In this document: in pieces, positions 51,246 to 61,745 of the stretch
How positions within the stretch are numbered: position 1 is the stretch's first letter
Layout of the letters: each line of letters opens with the position of its first letter
Source: Salipiger profundus
Lineage (GTDB): Bacteria; Pseudomonadota; Alphaproteobacteria; Rhodobacterales; Rhodobacteraceae
Length of the DNA: 64,000 nt
Reading direction: 5' to 3'
Assembly: GCF_001969385.1 (NCBI RefSeq)
Contig: NZ_CP014796.1
Coordinates: 1,629,501-1,693,500, forward strand
Notes under the pieces: generated by a model
Databases searched by the model: none
What the model was told of the DNA's origin: nothing
Seen by the model: the letters and a program-made list of their open reading frames with translations, nothing else
Position numbers and translations under genes: made by a program

Positions 51246-51945
51246 GGGCCATCCTCGCGGCGGTCATGCGCACCGTCTGCACCGCCGCGTTCACCCCGAG
51301 CGCGATGACCAGCAGCACGATCCCCAGCGCCAGCGCGAGCGGCAGGTCGCCCTTGGAGGTTTCGAGCGCGATGGCGGTGGTCATCACGCGGGTCAGGTGG
51401 TCGATGTTGCCGCCGACGATGATGACGGCACCGACCTCGGCCACGGCGCGGCCGAAGCCCGCGAGCCCCACGGTGAGCAGCGCGTAGCGCCCGTCCCAGA
51501 GCAGCGCGGCGACGGTCTGCATGGGGCCGAGGCAGAGCGACCGGAACTGCTCGGCATACTCGGCGTGCAGGTCCTCGAGCGTCTGCCGGGACAGCGCGGC
51601 GACGATGGGCACGATCAGGATGGTCTGCGCCACGATCATCGCGGTCGGCGTGTAGAGCAGCCCGAGAAACCCGAGCGGCCCCGAGCGCGAAAAGTGGATG
51701 TAGACCAGCAGCCCGACCACCACCGGCGGCAGCCCCATCAGCGCGTTGATCGCGATGAGCACGGCCGAGCGGCCACGGAAGCGGCTGATCGCCACGAGCG
51801 CGCCGATTGGCAGTCCGATGAGGCAGGCGAGCAGGGTGGCGCTCAGGCTGACCCTCAGCGACAGCAGGACGATCTCGTAGAGACCGGCGTCGCCGGACAG
51901 GACGAGCCGCAGGGCCAGCGCGAGGGCTTCACCGATATCCTGCAA
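51238..51945 (-). CDS. tupB: Tungstate ABC transporter permease TupB
   Basis: 235-residue inner-membrane permease with helices near 20-50, 60-85, 95-120, 150-178 and 200-228, and the coupling loop GLAGFGRAVAEVGAVIIVGGN typical of TupB. The start is a TTG at 51943-51945 with GGGGAGG eight bases upstream; no ATG fits. The ribosome-binding region lies within a perfect inverted repeat, so translation may be controlled. Confidence 0.92.
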   Translation of the reverse strand: MQDIGEALALALRLVLSGDAGLYEIVLLSLRVSLSATLLACLIGLPIGALVAISRFRGRSAVLIAINALMGLPPVVVGLLVYIHFSRSGPLGFLGLLYTPTAMIVAQTILIVPIVAALSRQTLEDLHAEYAEQFRSLCLGPMQTVAALLWDGRYALLTVGLAGFGRAVAEVGAVIIVGGNIDHLTRVMTTAIALETSKGDLPLALALGIVLLVIALGVNAAVQTVRMTAARMAHV

Positions 51946-51971
51946 AATTTACGCCTCCCCGGAAATTTTGC
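51942..51971 (-). promoter_or_regulatory. Inverted repeat enclosing the tupB ribosome-binding site
   Basis: On the minus strand GCAAAATTT - 12 bases - AAATTTTGC: perfect nine-base arms, with GGGGAGG in the loop and the TTG start codon inside the second arm. It could act as an RNA hairpin hiding the start, or as the DNA operator of the HTH regulator. Confidence 0.55.
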
Positions 51972-52110
51972 GCATCTCCGGAATATGCCCGGCATGGCGC
52001 GCAGGTCAAGCATGGCGTTCGCTTCGGTGGACAGGCGCGGGCATCGGGCTTAGCACGAAGGAGACAGGCGCGGGGCGGGTCCGCGCCCCGCGCGCACAGA
52101 CGGAGGCCAC

Positions 52111-53115
52111 GTGACCGAGATCAGACTGCCGTTTTCCGAGCTGGTGGAGCGTCTCTCCGCCATTTTCGTCAAGCAGGGGCTGCCCGGACGGGTGGCCTCG
52201 GTGCTGGCGACGAATTGCGCCACCTGTCAGCGCGACGGGGCGTTGAGCCACGGGGTATTCCGTATTCCCGCCTATGTCTCGACGCTACAGAGCGGCTGGG
52301 GCAGCCCGGCCGCGCTGCCCGAGATCGACCCGGGCGAGGGCGCGCTGATCCGTGTCGACGCGCATGGCGGCTTCGCGCAGGTCGCGCTCGAAGAGGCGAT
52401 GCCGCTCCTGCGCGAGCGGGTGCGGACGCAGGGCGTCGCGGCGCTGGCGATCCGCAACTCGCAGCATTTCAGCGCGATCTGGCCCGACGTCGAGCCCTTC
52501 GCCGAAGAAGGGCTGATGGCGCTGAGCGTGGTGAACTCGATGGCCGTGGTCGTGCCGCCGGGCGGCAAGACGCCGGTGTTCGGCACCAACCCGATGGCCT
52601 TTGCCTGCCCGCGCGAGGGACAGGCGCCCTACGTCTGGGACCAGGCATCGAGCGCGCTGGCGCATGGCGACGTGCAGATCGCGGCGCGCGAGGGGCGCGC
52701 GCTCGAGCCCGGATGCGGTGTCGATGCCGAGGGGCAGCCGACGACCGATCCCGAGGTGGTGCTGAACGGCGGCGCGCTACTGCCCTTCGGGGGCTACAAG
52801 GGGGCCTCGATCGCCATGACCATCGAGATCCTCGCCGCTGCCTTCACCGGCGGGGCATTCTCGACCGAGGTCGACTGGAGCGACCATCCCGGCGCCAAGA
52901 TCCCGCTCACCGGACAGTTCCTTCTGGTGGCTGACCCGGCCTACGGCGGCGCCACCGGCTTCGGCGCGCGGGTCGCGGCGTTGTCGGACACCGTGCGCGC
53001 GGCGGGGCAGGAGCGTCTGCCGGGCGACCGTCGTCACCGGGTGCGGGCGGAGGCGCTCGAGAAGGGCGTCGCGCTCACGCAGGCCGACCTCGACATGCTC
53101 GCCGAATACCTCTGA
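52111..53115 (+). CDS. Ldh2/malate-lactate-type NAD(P)H-dependent dehydrogenase
   Basis: 334-residue oxidoreductase of the family that includes malate/L-lactate (YlbC/AllD/DpkA-like) dehydrogenases. Typical elements: DGALSHGVFRIPAYV with the conserved His, AIRNSQHFSAIW, VPPGGKTPVFGTNPMAFACP, and LLPFGGYKGASIAMTIE. It could reduce a 2-keto or cyclic imino acid; the substrate is unknown. GTG start with CGGAGG seven bases upstream. It is convergent with the deoR gene and its link to erythritol metabolism is only positional. Confidence 0.88.
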   Translation: MTEIRLPFSELVERLSAIFVKQGLPGRVASVLATNCATCQRDGALSHGVFRIPAYVSTLQSGWGSPAALPEIDPGEGALIRVDAHGGFAQVALEEAMPLLRERVRTQGVAALAIRNSQHFSAIWPDVEPFAEEGLMALSVVNSMAVVVPPGGKTPVFGTNPMAFACPREGQAPYVWDQASSALAHGDVQIAAREGRALEPGCGVDAEGQPTTDPEVVLNGGALLPFGGYKGASIAMTIEILAAAFTGGAFSTEVDWSDHPGAKIPLTGQFLLVADPAYGGATGFGARVAALSDTVRAAGQERLPGDRRHRVRAEALEKGVALTQADLDMLAEYL

Positions 53116-53125
53116 GCCCGCGGGC

Positions 53126-53887
53126 TCAGTCGGCCACCGTGAGCGTGGTGCCGGCGGCCTCGATCTCGGCGCGCGCCGTCTCGGAGGGCGGCGCGTCGGT
53201 GATGACCGCCTCGAACTCCGAGAACGGCGCGAGCAGGTGCAGCGCGGTGCGGTCGAAGCGCAGGTGATTGATCATCAGCACCGACCGCTGGGCCGAATCC
53301 ATCATTCCGCGCTTCACGCGGGTGATGTCGTCATCCATGTGAAAGACCGAGCCGCCCCCGGCGGCGGGCGTCGAGATGAAGGCAAGGTCGGCACGCAAGC
53401 CGGTCAGCGCCTCTTCGGTGACGCGACCGATCCAGGCGTTGTATTTCGCCGAGTAGCGCCCGCCGAGCGCGATGACGGTGATGCCGGGCTCGGTCTTGAG
53501 CGCGTCCATCACCGCGTCGTTGTTGGTGATGACCGTGAGCGGGCGTTTCTCCGACAGCGCCGCGCCGAGCACGGTGGCGGTCGAGCCGTCGTTGACGATC
53601 ACCGTCATGCCGGGCTCGACAAGCGCCAGCGCGGCGCGTGCCATGCGCTGCTTCACGTCGTGGCCCTGCAACTGGCGGAAGCGGAAGTCGCTTTCGAACT
53701 GGGTGCCGGGCTCGATGGTCGCGCCGCCGCGGATCTTGCGCAGCAGTCCCTCGGCCTCGAGGTCGTCGAGATCCCGGTGGATGGTCATCTTCGACACGCC
53801 GAAGGTCTCGGCCAGCGCGTCGAGCTGCACGGCGCCATCGCGCACCAGCGCATCGAGGATCCGCTGCCGGCGGTCGTCTCTCTTCAT
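53126..53887 (-). CDS. DeoR/GlpR-family transcriptional regulator
   Basis: 253-residue sugar-responsive regulator. The N-terminal HTH contains LDALAETFGVSKMTIHRDLDDLE, and the C-terminal DeoRC sensor domain includes VIVNDGSTATVLG and VITNNDAVMD, typical of phosphosugar-binding members. It follows eryD after 20 bases and probably forms the end of eryABCD. In Brucella a DeoR-type gene sits with the tpiA2-rpiB part of the erythritol locus, so a similar job is plausible. Confidence 0.9.
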   Translation of the reverse strand: MKRDDRRQRILDALVRDGAVQLDALAETFGVSKMTIHRDLDDLEAEGLLRKIRGGATIEPGTQFESDFRFRQLQGHDVKQRMARAALALVEPGMTVIVNDGSTATVLGAALSEKRPLTVITNNDAVMDALKTEPGITVIALGGRYSAKYNAWIGRVTEEALTGLRADLAFISTPAAGGGSVFHMDDDITRVKRGMMDSAQRSVLMINHLRFDRTALHLLAPFSEFEAVITDAPPSETARAEIEAAGTTLTVAD

Positions 53888-53907
53888 CTGTGTTCCCTTC
53901 GCCCGCG

Positions 53908-54843
53908 TCAGTCGAGCAGGGCGCGCGCGGTTGTCTCGTCGGTGATCAGCCCTGCCACCCGGCCCGAGCGCAGCACCGCCCGGATCGCGGCGACCTTGTC
54001 GGGGCCGCCGGCGATGGCGACGATATCCTCTTCGCGTTCGGAATCGTAGCCCACCGCGAGGGTTCGTGCCGAAAGCGTGGTTTCCACGACAGCCCCGGTC
54101 TCGTCGAAGAAGTCGCCGAGCATCTCGCCGCGCGCGCCGGCGGCGGCGATCTCGTCGATCTCGCAGGGTTCGATCATCCCCGAGGACACGAGCTGCGCGT
54201 CGGCGGTCGCGGTGCCGATGCCGACCACCTTCAGCGTGGCCGACTGCGCGAGGCGGAACACCTCGTCGACGCCGCGCTGCGCGAGCAGCACCTCGCGGTC
54301 CTCGACCGAGTTGGCGAAGAAGGGCACCGGCATGACGTAGGCGCGCGCGCCAGTCTTCTCGGCGATGCGGTGCATCACGTCATGCGGGTTGGCGGCGAAA
54401 TTCCGGGTGAGCCCGCCCAGCAGCGAGACGAAATGCAGCCCGCGCGCCTCGACGCGGGGCAACTGGCGCGTGACCTCGGCCAGCGTCCGGCCATGGCCGA
54501 GGCCGATGATCGAATGCTGCCCGGCCTCGAACTGGCGCTTCAGGTAGGCGGCGCCGGCCAGCGCCAGCGCCCGCACCGGCAGGCCCACCTCGCCGATGTC
54601 GGGGGCGACCTCGCAGAGCTTGAGGCCGTAGGTCTCGTAGAGCTGCGCCTCGAGCTGCACGCATTCGACGATGTCGCCCTCGATCGAGACCTTCACGTGC
54701 CCCTCGGCCACCGCGCGGGCAATCAGCCGGTGCGCCTTGACCGACGGCAGCCCCAGCCGCTTGGCCACCTTGGCCTGGGTGAGCCCGCCCACGTAGTGCA
54801 TCCAGGCAGCCCGGATCGCGAGGTTCTGATCGGTGTCGTTCAT
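53908..54843 (-). CDS. eryD: SorC-family erythritol repressor EryD
   Basis: 311-residue regulator with an N-terminal HTH (IRAAWMHYVGGLTQAKVAKRLGLPSVKAHRLI) and a C-terminal sugar-binding domain (about 60-311; IIGLGHGRTLAEV, VSLLGGLTRNF, VVGIGTATADAQL, AIAGGPDKVAAIRAVLRSG). Length and position after eryC match EryD of Brucella, the repressor released by erythritol. The ATG is at 54843; the upstream frame is meaningless. A strong hairpin separates it from eryC. Confidence 0.9.
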   Translation of the reverse strand: MNDTDQNLAIRAAWMHYVGGLTQAKVAKRLGLPSVKAHRLIARAVAEGHVKVSIEGDIVECVQLEAQLYETYGLKLCEVAPDIGEVGLPVRALALAGAAYLKRQFEAGQHSIIGLGHGRTLAEVTRQLPRVEARGLHFVSLLGGLTRNFAANPHDVMHRIAEKTGARAYVMPVPFFANSVEDREVLLAQRGVDEVFRLAQSATLKVVGIGTATADAQLVSSGMIEPCEIDEIAAAGARGEMLGDFFDETGAVVETTLSARTLAVGYDSEREEDIVAIAGGPDKVAAIRAVLRSGRVAGLITDETTARALLD

Positions 54844-54903
54844 GGCCGTCTTTGCCTGTCGGTCCCTGGAAGCGGGCCCCCTTGGTGTCGATGCATCCTG
54901 ATA

Positions 54904-54949
54904 GAGGCCGGCCCGCGCTCCGGGAAGCCCCCGCGCCGGGACCGGCCTC
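54904..54949 (-). other. Long GC-rich stem-loop between eryC and eryD
   Basis: Perfect eight-base outer arms GAGGCCGG/CCGGCCTC plus further complementary G/C blocks inside. It overlaps the eryC stop codon on the minus strand and has no T tract. It may reduce expression of the downstream repressor or define an mRNA end. Confidence 0.5.
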
Positions 54950-55880
54950 AGATATTGAGCGAAGCCGCCCCGGTGTCGATATGCGGTGCCCAGAAGGCGA
55001 CACTTTCGGCGATCTGCGGGATCACCTCGCGGTCGTTGGGCTCGCGTTCCTTGAAGGACAGCTCGAGACAGATCTCGTTGTCCGTGGCGCCGCCCTCGGC
55101 GAAGGCCGCGAGCAGCGGCTCGGGCTGGATGCGACCACGGGCATTGAACTCGGCGGTGAAGGGGCGGTGGCCGCCCTTGTCCATGAGGCTCTGCTTGATG
55201 TGGATGATCGGCGAGACCTTCGGCACCGCCCGCGCCCAGGCGTAGGGGTCGAAGTCGTCGGGATTGTCGGAGGTCACGTCGCCGTGGTCGATGTCGGCCA
55301 TCATCCACATCGGGATCGCCATGTTCGCCGCGGTCAGCCGATCCTGCAGCGCCATGCATTCGGCGATGGTCTCGCCGAATTCGCGGGCGACGCTCATCGG
55401 CTCCCAGAAGACGTAATCGAGCCCTGCGGCCTTGCCGTGCTCGGCGACCTCGGCCCAGCAGTCGATGGCGATGTCGATCATCTCGGCGCGCTTGGCCGGG
55501 TCGTCCTGCTCGCGAAAGGCGAGGATCGCGAACTGTGTGCCCACCGAGGTGCCGCCGAGGTCGGCGGTGATGTCGGCGAAGGTCTTGAACCAGTCGACGT
55601 AGTGGCGCCGCACGTCACGGTCGGGGTGGCCGAAGTGGTTGAGCCGGCCGTAGGGCCCGGTCATGCCCGAGGTCACGCGCACGCCGGTCCGCCCCAGCGC
55701 CGCGCCCATTTGCCGGGTCAGCCGCCGGATCACCGGAGCTGGCCACGACGGGTTGATGAACTCATGCGTGAGCTGCAGGTCGCGGATCTTCAGATCGCGG
55801 GCCACCGTGTCGATCAGGTCGTCGGGATCGGCGAAGCGGTTCACCAGCGGGTTGGTGTTGAGCGAAAGCGTCAGTCCCAT
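54948..55880 (-). CDS. eryC: Erythrulose/tetrulose-phosphate isomerase EryC (TIM barrel)
   Basis: 310-residue protein of the xylose-isomerase-like TIM-barrel family, with the size and operon position of Brucella EryC, described as interconverting 3-tetrulose-4-phosphate epimers in erythritol breakdown. Segments containing likely metal or acid-base residues are LQLTHEFINPSWPAP, YVFWEPMSVAREFGE, MMADIDHGDVTSD, IHIKQSLMDKGGHRP and ICLELSFKEREP. The start overlaps the eryB stop (ATGA). Cytoplasmic. Confidence 0.88.
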   Translation of the reverse strand: MGLTLSLNTNPLVNRFADPDDLIDTVARDLKIRDLQLTHEFINPSWPAPVIRRLTRQMGAALGRTGVRVTSGMTGPYGRLNHFGHPDRDVRRHYVDWFKTFADITADLGGTSVGTQFAILAFREQDDPAKRAEMIDIAIDCWAEVAEHGKAAGLDYVFWEPMSVAREFGETIAECMALQDRLTAANMAIPMWMMADIDHGDVTSDNPDDFDPYAWARAVPKVSPIIHIKQSLMDKGGHRPFTAEFNARGRIQPEPLLAAFAEGGATDNEICLELSFKEREPNDREVIPQIAESVAFWAPHIDTGAASLNI

Positions 55881-57388
55881 CAGGCGGCCTCGGCCTTGTG
55901 GGTGTCGAACCACTCGGTGAAGGCGGCGATCTCGGCGTCGGTCATGTCGATGCGGTTCTTGGTGCGGCGCCAGATGATGTCCTCGGCGGTCATCGCCCAT
56001 TCGTTCATCACCAGCCATGTGACCTCGGCCTCGTAGAGATGCGCGCCGAAGTGACGGCCCAGCCCTTCGAGCGAGGATGCCCGGCCGACGATCTTGCGGG
56101 TCAGCGTGCCGTAGCGGCGGCCGTAGTATTCGCGCAGCTCGCGCGGCATCCACGGGTATTCCGCCTTGAGCGTCTCGCGGAAGCTGTCGTAGTCGGCGCC
56201 GGGCATGTCGCCACCGGGCAGCGGCGCGGTTTCGGTCCAGTCCCCGCCCATCTGCGGGAACACGTGACGGATCTTCTGCAGGCCACGCTCCGCGAGCTCG
56301 CGGAAGGTGGTGATCTTGCCGCCGAAGACGTTGAGCAGCGGCGCGCCGCCGGTCTCGTCGAGGTCGAAGACGTAGTCGCGCGTCACCGCCGAGGGGTTGC
56401 CCTGGCCGTCGTCGAACAGCGGCCGGACGCCCGAGAAGGTCTCGAGGATGTCCTCGCGGCGCAGCTTTTCCTTGAAGTAGCGGTTCACGCAGTCGAGCAG
56501 GTAGTCGATCTCGGTGTCGTCGATCTTGACGTCCTCGGCGCGGCCGTCATGGGCGATGTCGGTGGTGCCGATCAGCGCCTTGTCGCCCTCGTAGGCGTTG
56601 ATGAAGATCACCCGCTTGTCGTGATTCTGCACGAGGTAGCTGTGCGGCCCCTCCCAGAATTTCGGAACGATGATGTGGCTGCCCTTCACGAGGCGCACGT
56701 TGCGCGACGAGTTGGCGCCGGCGACACGGGTGAGAACGTCGGTTACCCAGGGGCCGGCGGCGTTCACGAGGCATTTCGCGAGGAATTCGCGGGTTTCGCC
56801 GGTGATCGTGTTCTGCGTGACGACGCGCCACTTGCCGTCCTCGCGGCGGGCCGAGACGGCGGGCGCGCGGGTCAGCACGACGGCGCCGCGCTGCGCCGCG
56901 TCCATCGCGTTGAGGATCACGAGCCGGGCGTCGTCGACCCAGCAGTCGGAGTATTCGAAGCCGCGGGTATACTTGTCGAGGATCGGCGCGCCCTCGGGGT
57001 CGCGCTTGAGATCGAGCGTGCGGGTGCCGGGCAGCTTCTTCCGGCCACCGAGGTGGTCGTAGAGGAACAGCCCCAGCCGCACCAGCCACGCCGGCCGGTC
57101 CTGCGGCGAATGCGGCAGCACGAAGCGCAGCGGCCAGATGATGTGCGGCGCGGCGTTCATCAGCACCTCGCGCTCGATCAGCGCCTCGCGCACCAGCCGG
57201 AACTCGTAGTATTCAAGGTAGCGCAGGCCGCCATGGACCAGCTTGCCCGAGCGCGACGACGTGCCCTCGGCAAGGTCGTCCTTCTCGCAGAGCGCCACTT
57301 TCAGGCCACGGCCGGCGGCGTCGCGCGCGATGCCCGCGCCGTTGATGCCGCCGCCGATGACGAACAGGTCCACCTCTTGCGTGGTCAT
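55880..57388 (-). CDS. eryB: L-erythritol 4-phosphate dehydrogenase EryB (GlpD-like flavoprotein)
   Basis: 502-residue FAD-dependent dehydrogenase, the same length as Brucella EryB. It has the Rossmann motif VIGGGINGAGIARDAAGRGL, GTSSRSGKLVHGGLRYLEYYEF, KGSHIIVPKF and GVRPLFDD as in the glycerol-3-phosphate dehydrogenase family. It oxidises L-erythritol-4-phosphate to the tetrulose phosphate, passing electrons to the membrane quinone pool. ATG at 57388 preceded by GGAGGATC; one base separates it from the eryA stop. Confidence 0.93.
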   Translation of the reverse strand: MTTQEVDLFVIGGGINGAGIARDAAGRGLKVALCEKDDLAEGTSSRSGKLVHGGLRYLEYYEFRLVREALIEREVLMNAAPHIIWPLRFVLPHSPQDRPAWLVRLGLFLYDHLGGRKKLPGTRTLDLKRDPEGAPILDKYTRGFEYSDCWVDDARLVILNAMDAAQRGAVVLTRAPAVSARREDGKWRVVTQNTITGETREFLAKCLVNAAGPWVTDVLTRVAGANSSRNVRLVKGSHIIVPKFWEGPHSYLVQNHDKRVIFINAYEGDKALIGTTDIAHDGRAEDVKIDDTEIDYLLDCVNRYFKEKLRREDILETFSGVRPLFDDGQGNPSAVTRDYVFDLDETGGAPLLNVFGGKITTFRELAERGLQKIRHVFPQMGGDWTETAPLPGGDMPGADYDSFRETLKAEYPWMPRELREYYGRRYGTLTRKIVGRASSLEGLGRHFGAHLYEAEVTWLVMNEWAMTAEDIIWRRTKNRIDMTDAEIAAFTEWFDTHKAEAA

Positions 57389-57389
57389 C

Positions 57390-59024
57390 TCAGGATCCTC
57401 CTTGCGCCGCCCGTTCGAGCTCTGCTCCGGGCGCGATTTCCGGTTGGTCTGCCGCTGCCGCGGTCGGGCCGCTTGCGGCGCGATGCTCCGCGAGCCGGTC
57501 CCAGACGGGTTCCAGCGCCTCGCGGGCCTGGGCATAGGCAGGGTAGAGCGAGCCGTAGATGCGGCTCAGCTCGGGGTCGGGGGCCTCGGCTTGGCCGAGA
57601 AGCGGGGTCACCCACTCGGCCACGCAGGCCTCCATGTCGGGGTAGGCGCCGATCGCCACGGCGGCCATCATCGCGCAGCCGGCGGCGCCGGCTTCTTCGC
57701 GGGCCGAGACGCGCACCGGCGCCTCGACGCTGGCAGCGAGGATCGCTCGCAGCGCGGTGCTGCGCGCGGCGCCGCCGGTCAGGCGAAGCTCCGAGGGCAG
57801 GGTGCCCATCGCGCCGTAGCAGTCGCGGGCGGCCATCCCCAGCCCCTCGATCACCGCGCGGATCATGTCCGGGAACCGGTGATGCGCCGCCAGGCCAATG
57901 AAACCCGCGCGGGCGTTCGGGTTGACCATGGGGCCGCGCTCGCCGGCCTCGGAAACGTAGGGTTGGTAGAGCAGCGTGCCCGGCTGCGACCGCTCCATCC
58001 AGCCGTCGATATGGGCCACGAGGTTGGCGTATTCGTGCGGGTGGCCGGTCTCGCTCATCAGGTCGGCGGCCATGCGCAGCGCCCAGTCGAGATTCAGCGT
58101 CGCCGCCATGTTGGTCTGCACCTGCGTCACCATGCGCTCGGCGGGCAGGCAGATGACGTAGCCGGAATCGCCCTGCAGCTGCACCGCGTCGTCGCGCACC
58201 GCGCGCATGTGCACGCCGGTCGAACCGATGGTCGAGCAGGCCGCACCCGGGGTGCCGGTGTGGACGCCCGCGCCGAGCGCGGTCATCACCATGTCGACGT
58301 AGCCGAGGCTGACCGGCGTTCCGGCGCGCAGGCCGGTGACCCGGGCCGCGGCCTCGCTCAGCGGGTGGGTGTCGCGGCTGCCGTCGACGATCTGTGGCAG
58401 GAGCTGCGCGCGATGGCGCAGGCCGAGCGCCTCGATGGCGGTGTCGGAATACTGGCGGGTGCGGAAGTCGCCGAAGGTGAAGCTTGCCTCTGACGGGTCC
58501 GTCGCGCGGACGCCGGTGAGGTTCAGGTAGAGCCAGTCCTTGCAGTGCAGCGCCACCTCGGCGCGATCGAGCAGCGCCGGGCAGTGGCGGTCCATGTGGG
58601 CCATCTGCGCGCCCTGCTGGCAGGTGTTGAGCGCGGTGCCGGTGGCATGGAAGCGCGCGGCGTTGCCGGGGGCCTGCGCCAGTGCCTGCGTGGTGCGCGC
58701 GGCGCGGGCGTCGAGCCAGAGCCAGGCGTCGTCCACGGGCCGGTTGTCGGCGCCCACGAGCCAGGTGCCGTCGCCCTGCGCCGTCACGGCAAGGGCGGCG
58801 GTGCGGTCCGCGAGATGGTCGATGCTGTCGCCGAGTCCGCGCAGCGCCTCTGCGCAGTCGGCCCAGGTGCGGTCCATGTCCTGCGTGGCGGCGCCGTCGG
58901 GGGCGGTCGTGTAACGGTTCGGAACCGCCGACGCGCCAAGCTGCGTGCCGGTCAGGGTGAAGGCGACCGCCTTGATGACCGAGGTGCCCGCGTCGATTCC
59001 GATGATGATGTCGCGTTCAGACAT
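57390..59024 (-). CDS. eryA: Erythritol kinase EryA (FGGY family)
   Basis: 544-residue FGGY kinase that phosphorylates erythritol with ATP. N-terminal phosphate-binding motif IIIGIDAGTSVIKAVAFT; the C-terminal domain has LRLTGGAARSTALRAILAAS and EEAGAAGCAMMAAVAIG, typical of FGGY enzymes. The last 30-40 residues form an Ala/Glu-rich extension. The ATG at 59024 is chosen from the family N-terminus. First gene of eryABCD, transcribed away from the ABC transporter operon. Confidence 0.93.
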   Translation of the reverse strand: MSERDIIIGIDAGTSVIKAVAFTLTGTQLGASAVPNRYTTAPDGAATQDMDRTWADCAEALRGLGDSIDHLADRTAALAVTAQGDGTWLVGADNRPVDDAWLWLDARAARTTQALAQAPGNAARFHATGTALNTCQQGAQMAHMDRHCPALLDRAEVALHCKDWLYLNLTGVRATDPSEASFTFGDFRTRQYSDTAIEALGLRHRAQLLPQIVDGSRDTHPLSEAAARVTGLRAGTPVSLGYVDMVMTALGAGVHTGTPGAACSTIGSTGVHMRAVRDDAVQLQGDSGYVICLPAERMVTQVQTNMAATLNLDWALRMAADLMSETGHPHEYANLVAHIDGWMERSQPGTLLYQPYVSEAGERGPMVNPNARAGFIGLAAHHRFPDMIRAVIEGLGMAARDCYGAMGTLPSELRLTGGAARSTALRAILAASVEAPVRVSAREEAGAAGCAMMAAVAIGAYPDMEACVAEWVTPLLGQAEAPDPELSRIYGSLYPAYAQAREALEPVWDRLAEHRAASGPTAAAADQPEIAPGAELERAAQGGS

Positions 59025-59551
59025 GATGCGCCCTTTCGAGGGGCGTATGGCCTGATGCGCAAGGCGCTGTGACCATGCGTCTCCTCCCTGTCTTCCGGCC
59101 TGCGGCTCCTCCAGCCGCCGGGCATGAAACCGGCGGGCCAAGGGCCTTCCGGTGACGATGAGCATATGGAAGCGGCCCGTTTTGTCGAGTGCATTTTTTT
59201 ACTTCCATTGAAAAAAATTTCAGTTATGGTGCTGGAAACGGACCAAGCAGCCCGAAGACGCCGGCGGAGGAAATGGCGGCATCTTCAAGGGGTTGGGTTC
59301 GTAGCGGACGATCCGGCGGGAGTCGGAGCCGTTCCGGGAAACGGGAGGATGAAGGCCTGCGGACGCCGCGGGCCGGCGCGATCTCCGAAGCAGTTGCCGC
59401 CGTCGGGCGGGGCGTTTTCGTCCCGTGTCCCGATGCGGTAAGGCCAGCGGAGTATCGGGGTCAGGGGCATCACGCGATGCCCGGGCCGAGGTTCATCCAA
59501 GCGACATGAGAAACCGGCCGCGCAGCGTGGCCAGAGGGAGGAGCGAGAGGC
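59025..59551. promoter_or_regulatory. Divergent control region between eryA and the transporter operon
   Basis: 527 bases without a believable gene. An AT-rich island near 59190-59226 contains a TTTTTTT...AAAAAAA repeat and the palindrome TGAAA-N4-TTTCA. The right part (59300-59540) is GC-rich and may be the 5' untranslated leader of the transporter genes. EryD most likely acts here. Confidence 0.5.
59209..59222. promoter_or_regulatory. Candidate EryD operator TGAAA-N4-TTTCA
   Basis: Five-base inverted repeat in the only AT-rich part of the eryA/transporter intergenic region, about 185 bases from eryA. The adjacent T7/A7 tracts give a second possible symmetry. Assignment to EryD is inference from position. 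Confidence 0.4.
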
Positions 59552-60189
59552 ATGAGTGCCACCGATTTCACCATGAAGCCGCGCGTGGGGCGCCGAGGCA
59601 TGATCATCGGCGCGCTGGCGATCTGCGTCGTTGCGGCGATCGCCCTCGACACCACCGTCGTCACCGTCGGGTCCGAGCAGGACACCCGGGTCGCCGGCTT
59701 CGCGCCCGACGCCTATGGTGCCGAGGAATTCCCCCGCATCCGCGACTACATAACCGAGAACGCGGTCGACGCCGCGACGCTCGCCTCGGAACTGGCCGCC
59801 GACAAGAGCGCCGCCGCCGAGAAATACGGCTCGGGCGGCGCGATGCCGACCATCCCGGTTTCGTTCACCGGCACCGTCGGAGAGGGCAAGGGCGGCATCT
59901 ACGACGTCGCGGTCGACGGCGCCGAGGAGGTCCGCATCCGCGTCCAGACCGGCCCCGCCATCAACGGCACCGACCTGCGCGACGCGCCCGGCGACATCGC
60001 CTTCGGCCAGTTCAAGAACCAGATCGAGTACCAGGACGCCGGTGCCGGCATCAACCGCGCCATGAAGGCCGAGGTGCTCGAGGGCATCGACAATTCCGAC
60101 CTGACCGGCAAGACGATCTCGGTCACGGGCGCCTTCAAGCTCATCAACCCGAAGATGTGGCTGGTGACGCCGGTCGAGGTGTCGGTGCA

Positions 60190-60193
<4 letters not shown>
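59552..60193 (+). CDS. DUF2291 protein of the sugar-type ABC transporter operon
   Basis: 213-residue membrane-anchored periplasmic protein of family DUF2291. An N-terminal signal anchor (GRRGMIIGALAICVVAAIAL) is followed by a soluble domain with ITENAVDAATLASELAADK, VPVSFTG-like strands and INRAMKAEVLEG near the end. Such genes often precede ribose-type ABC transporter genes for polyols, but function is unknown. GGGAGGAG lies upstream of the ATG; four-base overlap with the ATPase gene. Confidence 0.85.
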
Positions 60194-61734
<1,541 letters not shown>

Positions 61735-61745
61735 GGGAGGCCGTC

